Assembly: GCF_025143365.1 (NCBI RefSeq)
Contig: NZ_JALXPE010000045.1
Span: forward strand, 1 to 33,732
Length of the DNA stretch: 33,732 bases
DNA from: Microbacterium sp. p3-SID336
Lineage (GTDB): Bacteria; Actinomycetota; Actinomycetes; Actinomycetales; Microbacteriaceae
Direction of reading: 5' to 3'
The translations under genes were made by a program, and so were the position numbers. Within the stretch, counting starts at the first letter, position 1. The number at the start of each line of letters is the position of its first letter. The notes under the pieces were generated by a model. It saw only the letters and a list, made by a program, of their open reading frames with translations. It searched no databases and had not been told where the DNA came from. Of this stretch, positions 19,206-26,823 are shown one piece after another.

Positions 19206-20840
19206 ATGGAGCAGCAGAGCGGCAGAGACGCCGAGCACGAGGGGATGCGCTGGAACGGATGGGGCGATCCCGCGAAGGCGAAGGACCTGCCGCTCGCCGT
19301 GCGGGGACTGCTTCCCCTGATGCTGGGCAGGATCCGTCGTCCCGCCGCGCCGCCGAGCCTGGCCGATGTCGTGCTCGCACCCTCGGCGTTCAGCGCGGAG
19401 GACGCCGGGGCGTTCGGCGCGATCGTCGGCCGTGACGCGGTCGACACCAGCGATCCCGCGCGCATCCGCCATGCCGGGGGACGCTCCACACCGGATCTGC
19501 TGCGCCGCCGACAGCCGGCGCAGCAGGGCCCGGATGCGATCGTCCGACCGGGCGACCACGAACAGGTTCGGGCCTGCCTGGCGCTGGCGGCGGAGCGCGA
19601 CATCGCTGTGATCCCGTTCGGAGGCGGTACCAGCGTCGTCGGCGCGCTCGACCCCGAGCGCGGCGCCCACCGCGCGGTCGTCAGCCTCGACCTGTGCCGC
19701 CTCTCGGGTCTGCGGCACGTCGACGCCGTCAGCGGCGAGGCCGTGCTCGGCGCCGGCACGACAGGGCCGGAGGCGGAACGGCTGCTCGCCGCGCACGGGC
19801 TCGAACTGGGCCACTACCCGCAGAGCTTCCGCTACGCCACGATCGGCGGTTTCGCCGCTGCACGGTCCTCCGGTCAGAACTCCGCGGGCAACGGGCGGTT
19901 CGACACCATGGTCACCGGCATCAGGGTGGCGACTCCCACCGGGGACCTCGAGCTCGGGCGCTCGCCCGGATCGGCCGCGGGCCCCGACCTCATCCGGGTG
20001 TTCCTGGGCTCCGAGGGCATCTTCGGCGTCATTACCGAGGTCCGCGTCCGCGTGCATCCGCTGCCGACCTCACGGGTGTTCGAGTCGTGGTCCTTCCCGG
20101 ACTTCGCGCGCGGGGCCGACGCGTTGCGGCGGGTCGCGCAGCAGGGCGGTGGGCCGACCGTGATCCGGCTGTCGGACGAGGCGGAGACCGCCGTGAGCCT
20201 GGCGCAGGTCGGCCGCATCGGGAAGGCGCTCGCGAAGGGCGCGAGCGTGGTGACCGTCTACGAGGGCGACCGCATCGCCGAACGGCGGGAGCGCACCGCC
20301 GAGTTGCTCACGGCGGCCGGCGGCACCACGACCGGAGCAGGGGATGCGCAGGAGTGGGCGTCAGGACGCTTCGACGGCCCGTATCTGCGCGACGCGCTGC
20401 TGGACGCGGGGGTGTTCTGCGAGACGCTGGAGACGGCGACGACCTGGTCGAACCTGCTCGAGCTCAAGCGCGGCGTCGAGGATGCGCTGCGTGACGGCTT
20501 CGCGGACGCGGGGGCGCGCAGCACGGTGATGTGCCACGTCTCGCACATCTACCCCACGGGCGGCTCGCTGTACTTCACGGTGCTCGCCGGGATCCGCGAT
20601 GATCCGCTCGCGGTGTGGCAGACCGTGAAGGCGCGGGTGAACGACGCGATTCTCGCTCACGGTGGCACCATCAGCCATCACCACGCCGTCGGTCGGGACC
20701 ACGCCCCGTGGCTCGCCCAGGAGATCGGGGACACGGGAGTGCGGATCCTGCGGGCGATCAAGCGCGAGCTGGACCCCCGCGGGATCATGAACCCCGGAGC
20801 CGTGATCGCGGACGACACCGGCACGGCGGGGGAGCGCTGA
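19206..20840 (+). CDS. FAD-binding oxidase resembling alkyldihydroxyacetonephosphate synthase
   Basis: A 544-residue vanillyl-alcohol-oxidase-fold flavoprotein. Alkyl-DHAP synthase replaces the acyl chain of acyl-DHAP with a fatty alcohol, making the ether bond of ether lipids. Hallmarks: the N-terminal RWNGWGD at 15-21, typical of this group; the FAD pyrophosphate loop PFGGGTSVVG at 137-146; YATIGGFAAARSSGQNSAGNGRF-type FAD contacts at about 210-232; and the histidine triplet His491-His493 (SHHHAVGRDH), matching the HHH that is essential in eukaryotic AGPS. The C-terminus has LDPRGIMNPG. It diverges from TetR-glpD and leads a three-gene operon with a lipid kinase one base downstream. The family is also called glycolate-oxidase-D-like. 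The reaction is inferred; other alcohol or lactate-type oxidations remain possible. Confidence 0.85.
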   Translation: MEQQSGRDAEHEGMRWNGWGDPAKAKDLPLAVRGLLPLMLGRIRRPAAPPSLADVVLAPSAFSAEDAGAFGAIVGRDAVDTSDPARIRHAGGRSTPDLLRRRQPAQQGPDAIVRPGDHEQVRACLALAAERDIAVIPFGGGTSVVGALDPERGAHRAVVSLDLCRLSGLRHVDAVSGEAVLGAGTTGPEAERLLAAHGLELGHYPQSFRYATIGGFAAARSSGQNSAGNGRFDTMVTGIRVATPTGDLELGRSPGSAAGPDLIRVFLGSEGIFGVITEVRVRVHPLPTSRVFESWSFPDFARGADALRRVAQQGGGPTVIRLSDEAETAVSLAQVGRIGKALAKGASVVTVYEGDRIAERRERTAELLTAAGGTTTGAGDAQEWASGRFDGPYLRDALLDAGVFCETLETATTWSNLLELKRGVEDALRDGFADAGARSTVMCHVSHIYPTGGSLYFTVLAGIRDDPLAVWQTVKARVNDAILAHGGTISHHHAVGRDHAPWLAQEIGDTGVRILRAIKRELDPRGIMNPGAVIADDTGTAGER

Positions 20841-20841
20841 C

Positions 20842-21753
20842 ATGGGGCACATCGCCCTGCTGTCGAACCCGCAGGCGGGAAAGGGTCGGGGCCGTCGTAT
20901 GACGGACGAGGCCGTGGCACATCTGCGCGGACGGGGGGCGACCGTGCGCGTCTACTCCGGGGTCTCGGCGACGGAGACCAGGCGACTCGCGGTGCGCGCG
21001 CTCGACGAGCAGCCGGACGTGCTCGTCGTCGTCGGTGGCGACGGCACGCTCGCGGGCATCCTCGAGGTGCTGTGCGCCGCGGGGACGCCTCTCACGCTCG
21101 TGGCTGCCGGCACGGGCAACGACCTGGCGCGGGCGCTCCACCTCCCGCGCGGCGATGCCGCGGCCGCCGCCGAGCTCGCGCTGACCGGAATGCCCAGGGC
21201 GATCGACGTGGGCGAGGTGCGCACACGGGAACGGCGGTCCCTGTTCCTCACAGTGGTGGCACTGGGCTTCGACGCGCGCGTGAGCGACCGCACGAACCGG
21301 CTCCGCTGGCCGGCGGGCGCCCTGCGCTACTACCTTGCGCTGCTGATCGAGCTGGTCCGGCTGCGTCCGCTCGACTACACGGTCGCCGTGGACGGCGCGG
21401 CGCCGACCGCAGCACCGGGCACCCTCGTGGCGGTCGGCAACACGGCGAGCTACGGGGGCGGGATGCCCGTGTGCCCGGGGGCTGCTCCGGACGACGGGCG
21501 ACTGGATGTCGTCCGCGTGGCGCCGCTGGGCCGCGTCCGGCTGCTGGCGCTCTTCCCGCTGCTCCTCCGTGGCAGGCACCTGTCGCGGCCCGAGGTGACG
21601 CACGCACGCGCGCAGACCGTCACGGTCGCGGCGCCCGGGCTCGTGATCTATGCGGACGGGGAGCGGTTGGGCGAAGCATCCTGCACGGTCTCCGTGCGTC
21701 CCGGGGCGCTGACCGTGATGACGCCGAGCGAGAGGACGCAGGATGTTCGATGA
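20842..21753 (+). CDS. Diacylglycerol/lipid kinase of the YegS/DagK family
   Basis: A 303-residue ATP-dependent lipid kinase. The catalytic domain shows SNPQAGKGRG at 8-17 (nucleotide contact), VVGGDGTLAG at 64-72 (the conserved GGDGT) and GTGNDLAR at 90-97. The C-terminal beta-sandwich carries ALGFDARVSDRTN, GNTASYGGGMPVCPGA and DDGRLDV, and ends with YADGERLG. It phosphorylates diacylglycerol or a similar lipid alcohol. It starts one base after the flavoprotein stop and overlaps the GMC gene by 11 bases, so the three are one coupled operon. From memory, the mycobacterial equivalent Rv2252 acts on diacylglycerol and related lipids. Substrate here may be an alkyl- or diacylglycerol. Confidence 0.92.
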   Translation: MGHIALLSNPQAGKGRGRRMTDEAVAHLRGRGATVRVYSGVSATETRRLAVRALDEQPDVLVVVGGDGTLAGILEVLCAAGTPLTLVAAGTGNDLARALHLPRGDAAAAAELALTGMPRAIDVGEVRTRERRSLFLTVVALGFDARVSDRTNRLRWPAGALRYYLALLIELVRLRPLDYTVAVDGAAPTAAPGTLVAVGNTASYGGGMPVCPGAAPDDGRLDVVRVAPLGRVRLLALFPLLLRGRHLSRPEVTHARAQTVTVAAPGLVIYADGERLGEASCTVSVRPGALTVMTPSERTQDVR

Positions 21754-23362
21754 GGACGTGGTGGTGGTGGGCTCGGGGTTCGGCGGTTCGGTCGCAGCCC
21801 TGCGCCTGAGCGAGAAGGGGTACCGGGTCCGTGTGTACGAGGCGGGACGCCGATTCGCCGATGAGGACTTCGCCCGCACGAGCTGGAACCTGCGCCGTTA
21901 TCTCTGGGCCCCGGCGGTCGGCTGCTTCGGCATCCAGCGCATCCACCGTCTCCCACACGTGATGATCCTCGCCGGAGCAGGGGTGGGCGGCGGATCGCTC
22001 AACTACGCCAACACCCTGTACGAGCCGGGGACGGCGTTCTTCACCGACCCGCAGTGGGCGTCGATCCGCGACTGGCGGACGGCACTCGCCCCGCACTACG
22101 CGACGGCGAAGCGCATGCTCGGTGTGGTCGACCGCTACCCGCACCGCGGGCCTGTCGAGCGCGTCATGGAGGGCGCAGCACACGACCTCGGCGTCGCCGA
22201 CACCTTCCGACTGGCCCCGGTCGGCGTGTGGTTCGGGCAGCCCGGTCAGCGCGTAGCCGATCCCTACTTCGGCGGCGAGGGGCCGGAGCGCACGGGGTGC
22301 ACGCTCTGCGGCAACTGCATGGTGGGCTGCCGCGTTGGCGCGAAGAACACCCTCGTCAAGAACTACCTCGCGTTGGCGGAGCGTCGTGGCGCCGCGATCG
22401 AGCCGCTGCGCACCGTGACAGAGGTGCGCGAGCTCCCGGGTGGCGGGTACGCCGTCACGACCGTGCGCAGCGGCGCCTGGCTGCGGCGTGCGCGGCGCAC
22501 CGTCACCGCGGAACAGGTGGTGCTCGCCGCCGGCACCTGGGGGACGCAGCAGCTGCTGCACCGCATGAAGCGCAGCGGTGCGCTGCCGCGGGTGTCGGAT
22601 GCACTCGGGCGTCTCACCCGCACGAACTCCGAGGCCCTGGACGGCGCCGTGGCCGTGCGCGTGCCGGAGTCGCTGCAGCTCGCGCGGGGGGTGGCGATCA
22701 CGACCTCCTTCCACGTGGACGAGCGGACGCACGTGGAGAACGTGCGCTACGGCCCCGGTTCGAACCTGATGGGGGCGCTGGCGACGGCGCTGGTCCCCGG
22801 CGAGCGGCGGTTGCCCGCTCGTCTCGCGTCGCTCGTGGGGCAGGCCGTGCGGGCACCGCTGCGCACCCTGCGGCTCGGCTCGCTGCGGCGCTGGAGCGAA
22901 CGGGGCATCATCGCGCTCGTGATGCAGACCGCCGACAACTCGCTCACTCTGTCGCTGCGGCGGCGGTTCGGACGGCTCGTGCTCACGAGCGCCCAGGGCC
23001 ACGGCGCCCCGAACCCGAGTCATCTGCCGCAGGCCCACCGTGCCGCACGGGCGATCGCGGCGCGCATGCAGCACGACGGCGGGGTGCCGGCGGAGCCGCG
23101 GGGGTCGTGGCCCGAGGTCTTCGGCATCCCGCTGACCGCCCACTTCCTCGGCGGCGCCGTCATCGCGGGCACCCCGGAGCACGGCGTGATCGACGAGTAC
23201 CACCGGGTCTGGGGTCACCCGGGCGTGCACGTGGTGGACGGTGCTGCCGTCCCCGCGAACCCCGGCGTCAACCCGTCCCTCACGATCACCGCTCTCGCGG
23301 AGCGCGCGCTGTCCCACTGGCCGCGCAAGGGAGAGAGCGACCTCCGCCCCACCCCGTCATGA
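21743..23362 (+). CDS. GMC family oxidoreductase, ChoD-like, with ferredoxin-type cysteines
   Basis: A 539-residue FAD-dependent oxidoreductase of the glucose-methanol-choline group. GSGFGGS at 10-16 binds FAD, GAGVGGGSLNYANTL is the second FAD contact, and the C-terminal VDGAAVPANPGVNPSLTI is the GMC closing motif. It most resembles mycobacterial proteins annotated as cholesterol oxidase ChoD. Unusually, Cys186, Cys189, Cys192 and Cys196 form CxxCxxCxxxC, the pattern of a ferredoxin [4Fe-4S] site, followed by the GAKNTLVKNYL motif. There is no signal peptide or Tat motif, so it is intracellular. It is the last gene of the operon, ending in a strong hairpin. Substrate unknown; a sterol is unlikely on context, a lipid alcohol or isoprenoid more so. 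Confidence 0.87.
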   Translation: MFDEDVVVVGSGFGGSVAALRLSEKGYRVRVYEAGRRFADEDFARTSWNLRRYLWAPAVGCFGIQRIHRLPHVMILAGAGVGGGSLNYANTLYEPGTAFFTDPQWASIRDWRTALAPHYATAKRMLGVVDRYPHRGPVERVMEGAAHDLGVADTFRLAPVGVWFGQPGQRVADPYFGGEGPERTGCTLCGNCMVGCRVGAKNTLVKNYLALAERRGAAIEPLRTVTEVRELPGGGYAVTTVRSGAWLRRARRTVTAEQVVLAAGTWGTQQLLHRMKRSGALPRVSDALGRLTRTNSEALDGAVAVRVPESLQLARGVAITTSFHVDERTHVENVRYGPGSNLMGALATALVPGERRLPARLASLVGQAVRAPLRTLRLGSLRRWSERGIIALVMQTADNSLTLSLRRRFGRLVLTSAQGHGAPNPSHLPQAHRAARAIAARMQHDGGVPAEPRGSWPEVFGIPLTAHFLGGAVIAGTPEHGVIDEYHRVWGHPGVHVVDGAAVPANPGVNPSLTITALAERALSHWPRKGESDLRPTPS

Positions 23363-23396
23363 CGAAGGGGGCCGCGTGTGACGCGACCCCCTTCGT
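23362..23396. terminator. Hairpin between the GMC gene and fadB
   Basis: ACGAAGGGGG (23362-23371) pairs with CCCCCTTCGT (23387-23396), and after one C/A mismatch CGCG pairs with CGCG around a TGTGA loop. It starts within the GMC stop codon and ends nine bases before the convergent FadB stop, so it can serve both. The stem has 14 paired bases. Confidence 0.8.
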
Positions 23397-23405
23397 GGCA
23401 GAGAT

Positions 23406-25547
23406 TCAGCGGCTCTCGACGCCGCGGATCTGCGGGGTGTGGAAGGAGCCGCCGAAGGCGCGCTCGGACGCTCCCTCACGGTCCAGGTACGGCGAGGCCC
23501 CGCCGTCGATGAACGGCCAGCCGGCGCCGAGGATGAGGCACAGGTCGATGTCCTCCACCTCGGGCACGACGCCCTCGTCGAGCATCAGCTTGATCTCGGT
23601 GGCGAGTCCGTCCTGCACGCGCTGCAGGATGGTAGCCGCCGACGCCGGGCTCTTGCCCACCGCGGGCTTGAGGACCTTCTCGGCCTGCTTGGTCCAGCCG
23701 ACCACGCGGCCGCCCTTGTCCTTCTCGACCACCTGGTCGAGCTCCGCCAGCGCATGGAAGTTGTCGTTGGCGTAGAACCGGTCGGGGAACGCGCCCACCA
23801 TGGTGTCCTGCACGTGTGCGGCGACCTTCCAGCCCACCAGGTCGATGAGCTGGAACGGTCCCATCGGGAGGCCGAGCGGCGCGAAGGCCTTCTCGACGTC
23901 GGCGATGGGGGTGCCTTCGTAGACGGCACGCGCCGCTTCGCCCATGACCTTCGCAAGCAGACGGTTCACGACGAATCCGGGGGCGTCCGCCGTGAGGACC
24001 GCGTTCTTGCCCAGGTTCTTCGCCACGACGAACGCGGTCGACAGCGCCGCCTCCGACGTGTGCGGTGTCTTGACGACCTCGATCAGCGGCATCACCGCGA
24101 CCGGGTTGAAGAAGTGGAAGCCCACCAGGCGCTCCGGGCGGGCGAGCGCCGCGCCGATCTCCTCGACAGACAGCGATGAGGTGTTGGTCGCGAGGATGGC
24201 GTCCTCCGCCACGATCTTCTCGATCTCGCTGAACACCTGCTGCTTGACCCCGACCTCCTCGAAGACGGCCTCGATCACGAAGTCGCAGTCCGCGTACAGG
24301 CTCTTGTCCGTGGTGCCGGTCACGAGGGCGCGGAGCTTGTTGGCCGTGTCGCCGTCGAGGCGCCCCTTGGCCTCGAGCTTGCCGATCTCCTCGTGGATGT
24401 AGGCGACCCCCTTGTCGACGCGCGCCTGGTCCAGGTCGGTGATCAGTACGGGCACCTGGAGCTTGCGCACGAACAGCAGCGCGAACTGGCTCGCCATCAG
24501 GCCGGCGCCGATGATGCCGACCTTGGCGACCTTCTTCGCGAGCTGCTTGTCCGGGGCGCCGACAGGGCGCTTCGCGCGCTTCTGCACCAGGTCGAACGCG
24601 TACATCGATGCGGCGAACTGGTCGCCGGTCACGAGCTCCGCCAGCGCCTCGTCCTCGCGGGCGAACCCCTCTGCCTTCGTGCCGCTCCTGGCCTTGTCGA
24701 GCAGGTCGAGGGCGACGTACGGCGACTTCGGGACCGTGCCGATCTTCGATTCGAGCATGCCGCGAGCCATCTTGATCGCGATGGGCCATTTGGTGAGCCG
24801 CTCGATCTTGCCAGGCTCGTTCCTGCGCTCGACCTTCTTGCCGCCGAGCACCGCGTCCGCCCACATCAGCGAGTTCTCGAGGTAGTTGGCGGCCGGGAAG
24901 ATCGCGTCGAAGATGCCGAGCTCGAAGGCCTGCTGCGGCTTCAGCATGCGGTTCTGCTTGAGCGGGTTCGAGATGACCACTTCGAGCGCGTTCTCGATGC
25001 CGATGAGGTTCGGCAGGAGGTACGCGCCGCCCCAGCCGGGGATGATCCCGAGGAACACCTCGGGCAGGGCGATCGCGGCAGCAGAGGCGTCGACCGTGCG
25101 GTAGCTGGAGTTCAGCGCGATCTCGAGGCCGCCGCCGAGCGCGAGCCCGTTCACGAACGCGAACGAGGGCACCCCGAGCTCGCCGAGCTTGCCGAGCACT
25201 TTGTGCCCGAGCTGTGCGATCAGGCGGGCGTTGTCCCGTGAGCCGACCTTGCTGATGTCGGAGAGGTCGGCACCCGCGGCCATGATGTACTGCTTGCCCG
25301 TGATGCCGACGGCCTGGATCTCTCCGGCGGCGGCGCGCGCCTTCAGCCCGTCCAGGGTCTCGCCGAGCTCGGTGAGGGTGGCGGGGCCCAGCGTGTTGGG
25401 ACGGGTGTGGTCGCGGCCGTTGTCGAGGGTGATCAAGGCGAGGACCTTGCCCGACGCCAGGCGGATGTCGCGCACGGGGGAGTGCGTGACGACCTCTCCC
25501 TCGGTGAGCGCCTGGATGGGCGAGAAGTCGACGTCGTCGTAGCTCAC
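23406..25547 (-). CDS. fadB: FadB-like fatty-acid oxidation enzyme: enoyl-CoA hydratase / 3-hydroxyacyl-CoA dehydrogenase
   Basis: Two steps of beta-oxidation in one polypeptide of 713 residues. The crotonase half (about 25-300) has the oxyanion motif NGLALGGGLEIAL with Glu142, and LPEVFLGIIPGWGG with Glu163; both catalytic glutamates are present. The dehydrogenase half begins with VGIIGAGLM at about 343-351, includes TNTSSLSVEEI, GFHFFNPVAVMPLIEVV with the catalytic histidine, and APGFVVNRLLAKVMGEA. A final 3HCDH_C-type domain ends the protein. The start is the GTG at 25547, overlapping the thiolase stop (GTGA); a longer open frame upstream belongs to a different reading of the thiolase gene. 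It forms the second gene of an operon with the thiolase, as in canonical FadAB complexes. Confidence 0.93.
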   Translation of the reverse strand: MSYDDVDFSPIQALTEGEVVTHSPVRDIRLASGKVLALITLDNGRDHTRPNTLGPATLTELGETLDGLKARAAAGEIQAVGITGKQYIMAAGADLSDISKVGSRDNARLIAQLGHKVLGKLGELGVPSFAFVNGLALGGGLEIALNSSYRTVDASAAAIALPEVFLGIIPGWGGAYLLPNLIGIENALEVVISNPLKQNRMLKPQQAFELGIFDAIFPAANYLENSLMWADAVLGGKKVERRNEPGKIERLTKWPIAIKMARGMLESKIGTVPKSPYVALDLLDKARSGTKAEGFAREDEALAELVTGDQFAASMYAFDLVQKRAKRPVGAPDKQLAKKVAKVGIIGAGLMASQFALLFVRKLQVPVLITDLDQARVDKGVAYIHEEIGKLEAKGRLDGDTANKLRALVTGTTDKSLYADCDFVIEAVFEEVGVKQQVFSEIEKIVAEDAILATNTSSLSVEEIGAALARPERLVGFHFFNPVAVMPLIEVVKTPHTSEAALSTAFVVAKNLGKNAVLTADAPGFVVNRLLAKVMGEAARAVYEGTPIADVEKAFAPLGLPMGPFQLIDLVGWKVAAHVQDTMVGAFPDRFYANDNFHALAELDQVVEKDKGGRVVGWTKQAEKVLKPAVGKSPASAATILQRVQDGLATEIKLMLDEGVVPEVEDIDLCLILGAGWPFIDGGASPYLDREGASERAFGGSFHTPQIRGVESR

Positions 25548-26749
25548 TTCTTCTTCTTTCCGTCGTAGTGCGGGTTCTCCCAGATGACCGATCCACCCTG
25601 GCCGAGACCGACGCACATGGCCGTCAGGCCGTAGCGGACGTCCGGGCGCTCGGCGAACTGCGCCGCGAGCTGGATCATGAGGCGCACGCCCGAGGCGGCG
25701 AGCGGGTGACCGAGCGCGATCGCGCCGCCCCACTGGTTGACCCGCGGGTCGTCGTCGGCGATGCCGAAGTGGTCGAGCAGCGAGATCACCTGGATGGCGA
25801 AGGCCTCGTTGAGCTCGAACAGACCGATGTCGTCGATCGTGAGACCGGCCTTCTTCAGGGCCTTCTCGGTCGAGGGGATGGGGCCGATGCCCATGATCTC
25901 GGGCTGTACGCCGGCGAACGCGAACGAGACCATCCGCATCTTCGGTGCCAGGCCGAGCTCCTTGACGGCTCCGCCACCGGCGAGCAGCGACATCGTCGCC
26001 CCGTCGGTGAGCGGCGACGACGTGCCGGCGGTGACGCGACCGTGTGGCCGGAACGGCGTCTTCAGCCCGGCGAGGTCCTCCATCGTGGTCTGCGGGCGAC
26101 GGCCCTCGTCCTCGGTGGCGAGGCCCCAGGCCCCGTCCGCACCCTTGATCGCCACGGGAACCAGATCCGGCTGGATCTTGCCGGCGTCGTACGCGGCCTG
26201 CACCTTGTGCTGGCTGAGCATGCCGAAGCGGTCGGAGCGCTCCTTGGTGAGGTGCGGGAAGCGATCGAAGATGCGCTCGGCCGTGACGCCCATGTTGAGC
26301 GCTCCCGGGTCGACCATCTTCTCCGCCACGAAGCGCGGGTTCGGGTCGGCGTTGCCGCCGATCGGGTGGTGGCCCATGTGCTCCACGCCGCCCGCGAGCG
26401 CCAGGTCGTACATGCCGACCCCGATCGAGGCGCCCATCGTGGTCACGCTCGTCATGGCACCGGCGCACATGCGCTCGACGGCCAGGCCGGGGACCGTCTG
26501 CGGAAGGCCGGCGAGGATCGCCACCGAGCGGCCGAGGGTGAGCCCCTGGTCGCCGGTCTGGCTCGTCGCGGCGATCGCGACATCGTCGATGCGGTCGGCC
26601 GGGACGGCCGCGTTCCGCTCCATCAGGCCGATGGTCGCCTTCACGGCGAGGTCATCTGCGCGGGTGTTCCAGTACATGCCCTTTTCGCCGGCGCGCCCGA
26701 AGGGGGTGCGCACTCCATCGACGAAGTAGACGTCCGAGATCTCGGCCAC
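25544..26749 (-). CDS. fadA: Acetyl-CoA C-acyltransferase (3-ketoacyl-CoA thiolase)
   Basis: The last beta-oxidation step, cleaving 3-ketoacyl-CoA with CoA to release acetyl-CoA. In 401 residues the nucleophile is Cys95 (ERMCAGAMTS), the catalytic histidine His348 (GGAIALGHPLAASG) and the second cysteine Cys379 (AMCVGLGQGGS); NEAFAIQV is also present. It ends in a lysine run. The start codon is GTG behind GGAGG, and the gene is followed by the overlapping fadB, so the two probably form one complex. It could also work in the reverse, acetoacetyl-CoA-forming direction, but the FadB partner argues for degradation. Confidence 0.94.
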   Translation of the reverse strand: MAEISDVYFVDGVRTPFGRAGEKGMYWNTRADDLAVKATIGLMERNAAVPADRIDDVAIAATSQTGDQGLTLGRSVAILAGLPQTVPGLAVERMCAGAMTSVTTMGASIGVGMYDLALAGGVEHMGHHPIGGNADPNPRFVAEKMVDPGALNMGVTAERIFDRFPHLTKERSDRFGMLSQHKVQAAYDAGKIQPDLVPVAIKGADGAWGLATEDEGRRPQTTMEDLAGLKTPFRPHGRVTAGTSSPLTDGATMSLLAGGGAVKELGLAPKMRMVSFAFAGVQPEIMGIGPIPSTEKALKKAGLTIDDIGLFELNEAFAIQVISLLDHFGIADDDPRVNQWGGAIALGHPLAASGVRLMIQLAAQFAERPDVRYGLTAMCVGLGQGGSVIWENPHYDGKKKK

Positions 26750-26784
26750 TCTGCCTCCAAGTTCAGTGCGTTGGCCTCAGTCTA
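26750..26784 (-). promoter_or_regulatory. Promoter and ribosome binding site of the fadA-fadB operon
   Basis: On the minus strand TAGACT (26784-26779) is a TANNNT -10 box, giving a leader of about 23 bases that contains GGAGG (26758-26754) four bases before the GTG. The 74-base gap from RNase D thus holds a separate promoter, so fadAB need not be read through from rnd. No palindrome typical of a FadR-type regulator was seen. Confidence 0.45.
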
Positions 26785-26823
26785 TGAACGCGCCGAAATG
26801 AGACGGAATCGGTTGGATCGAAC

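Noticed and set aside
25548..26468. N-terminal extension of the FadB-like protein to 26468
   Set aside because: The extension is an off-frame reading of the thiolase gene. The GTG at 25547 overlaps the thiolase stop and begins at the family start.
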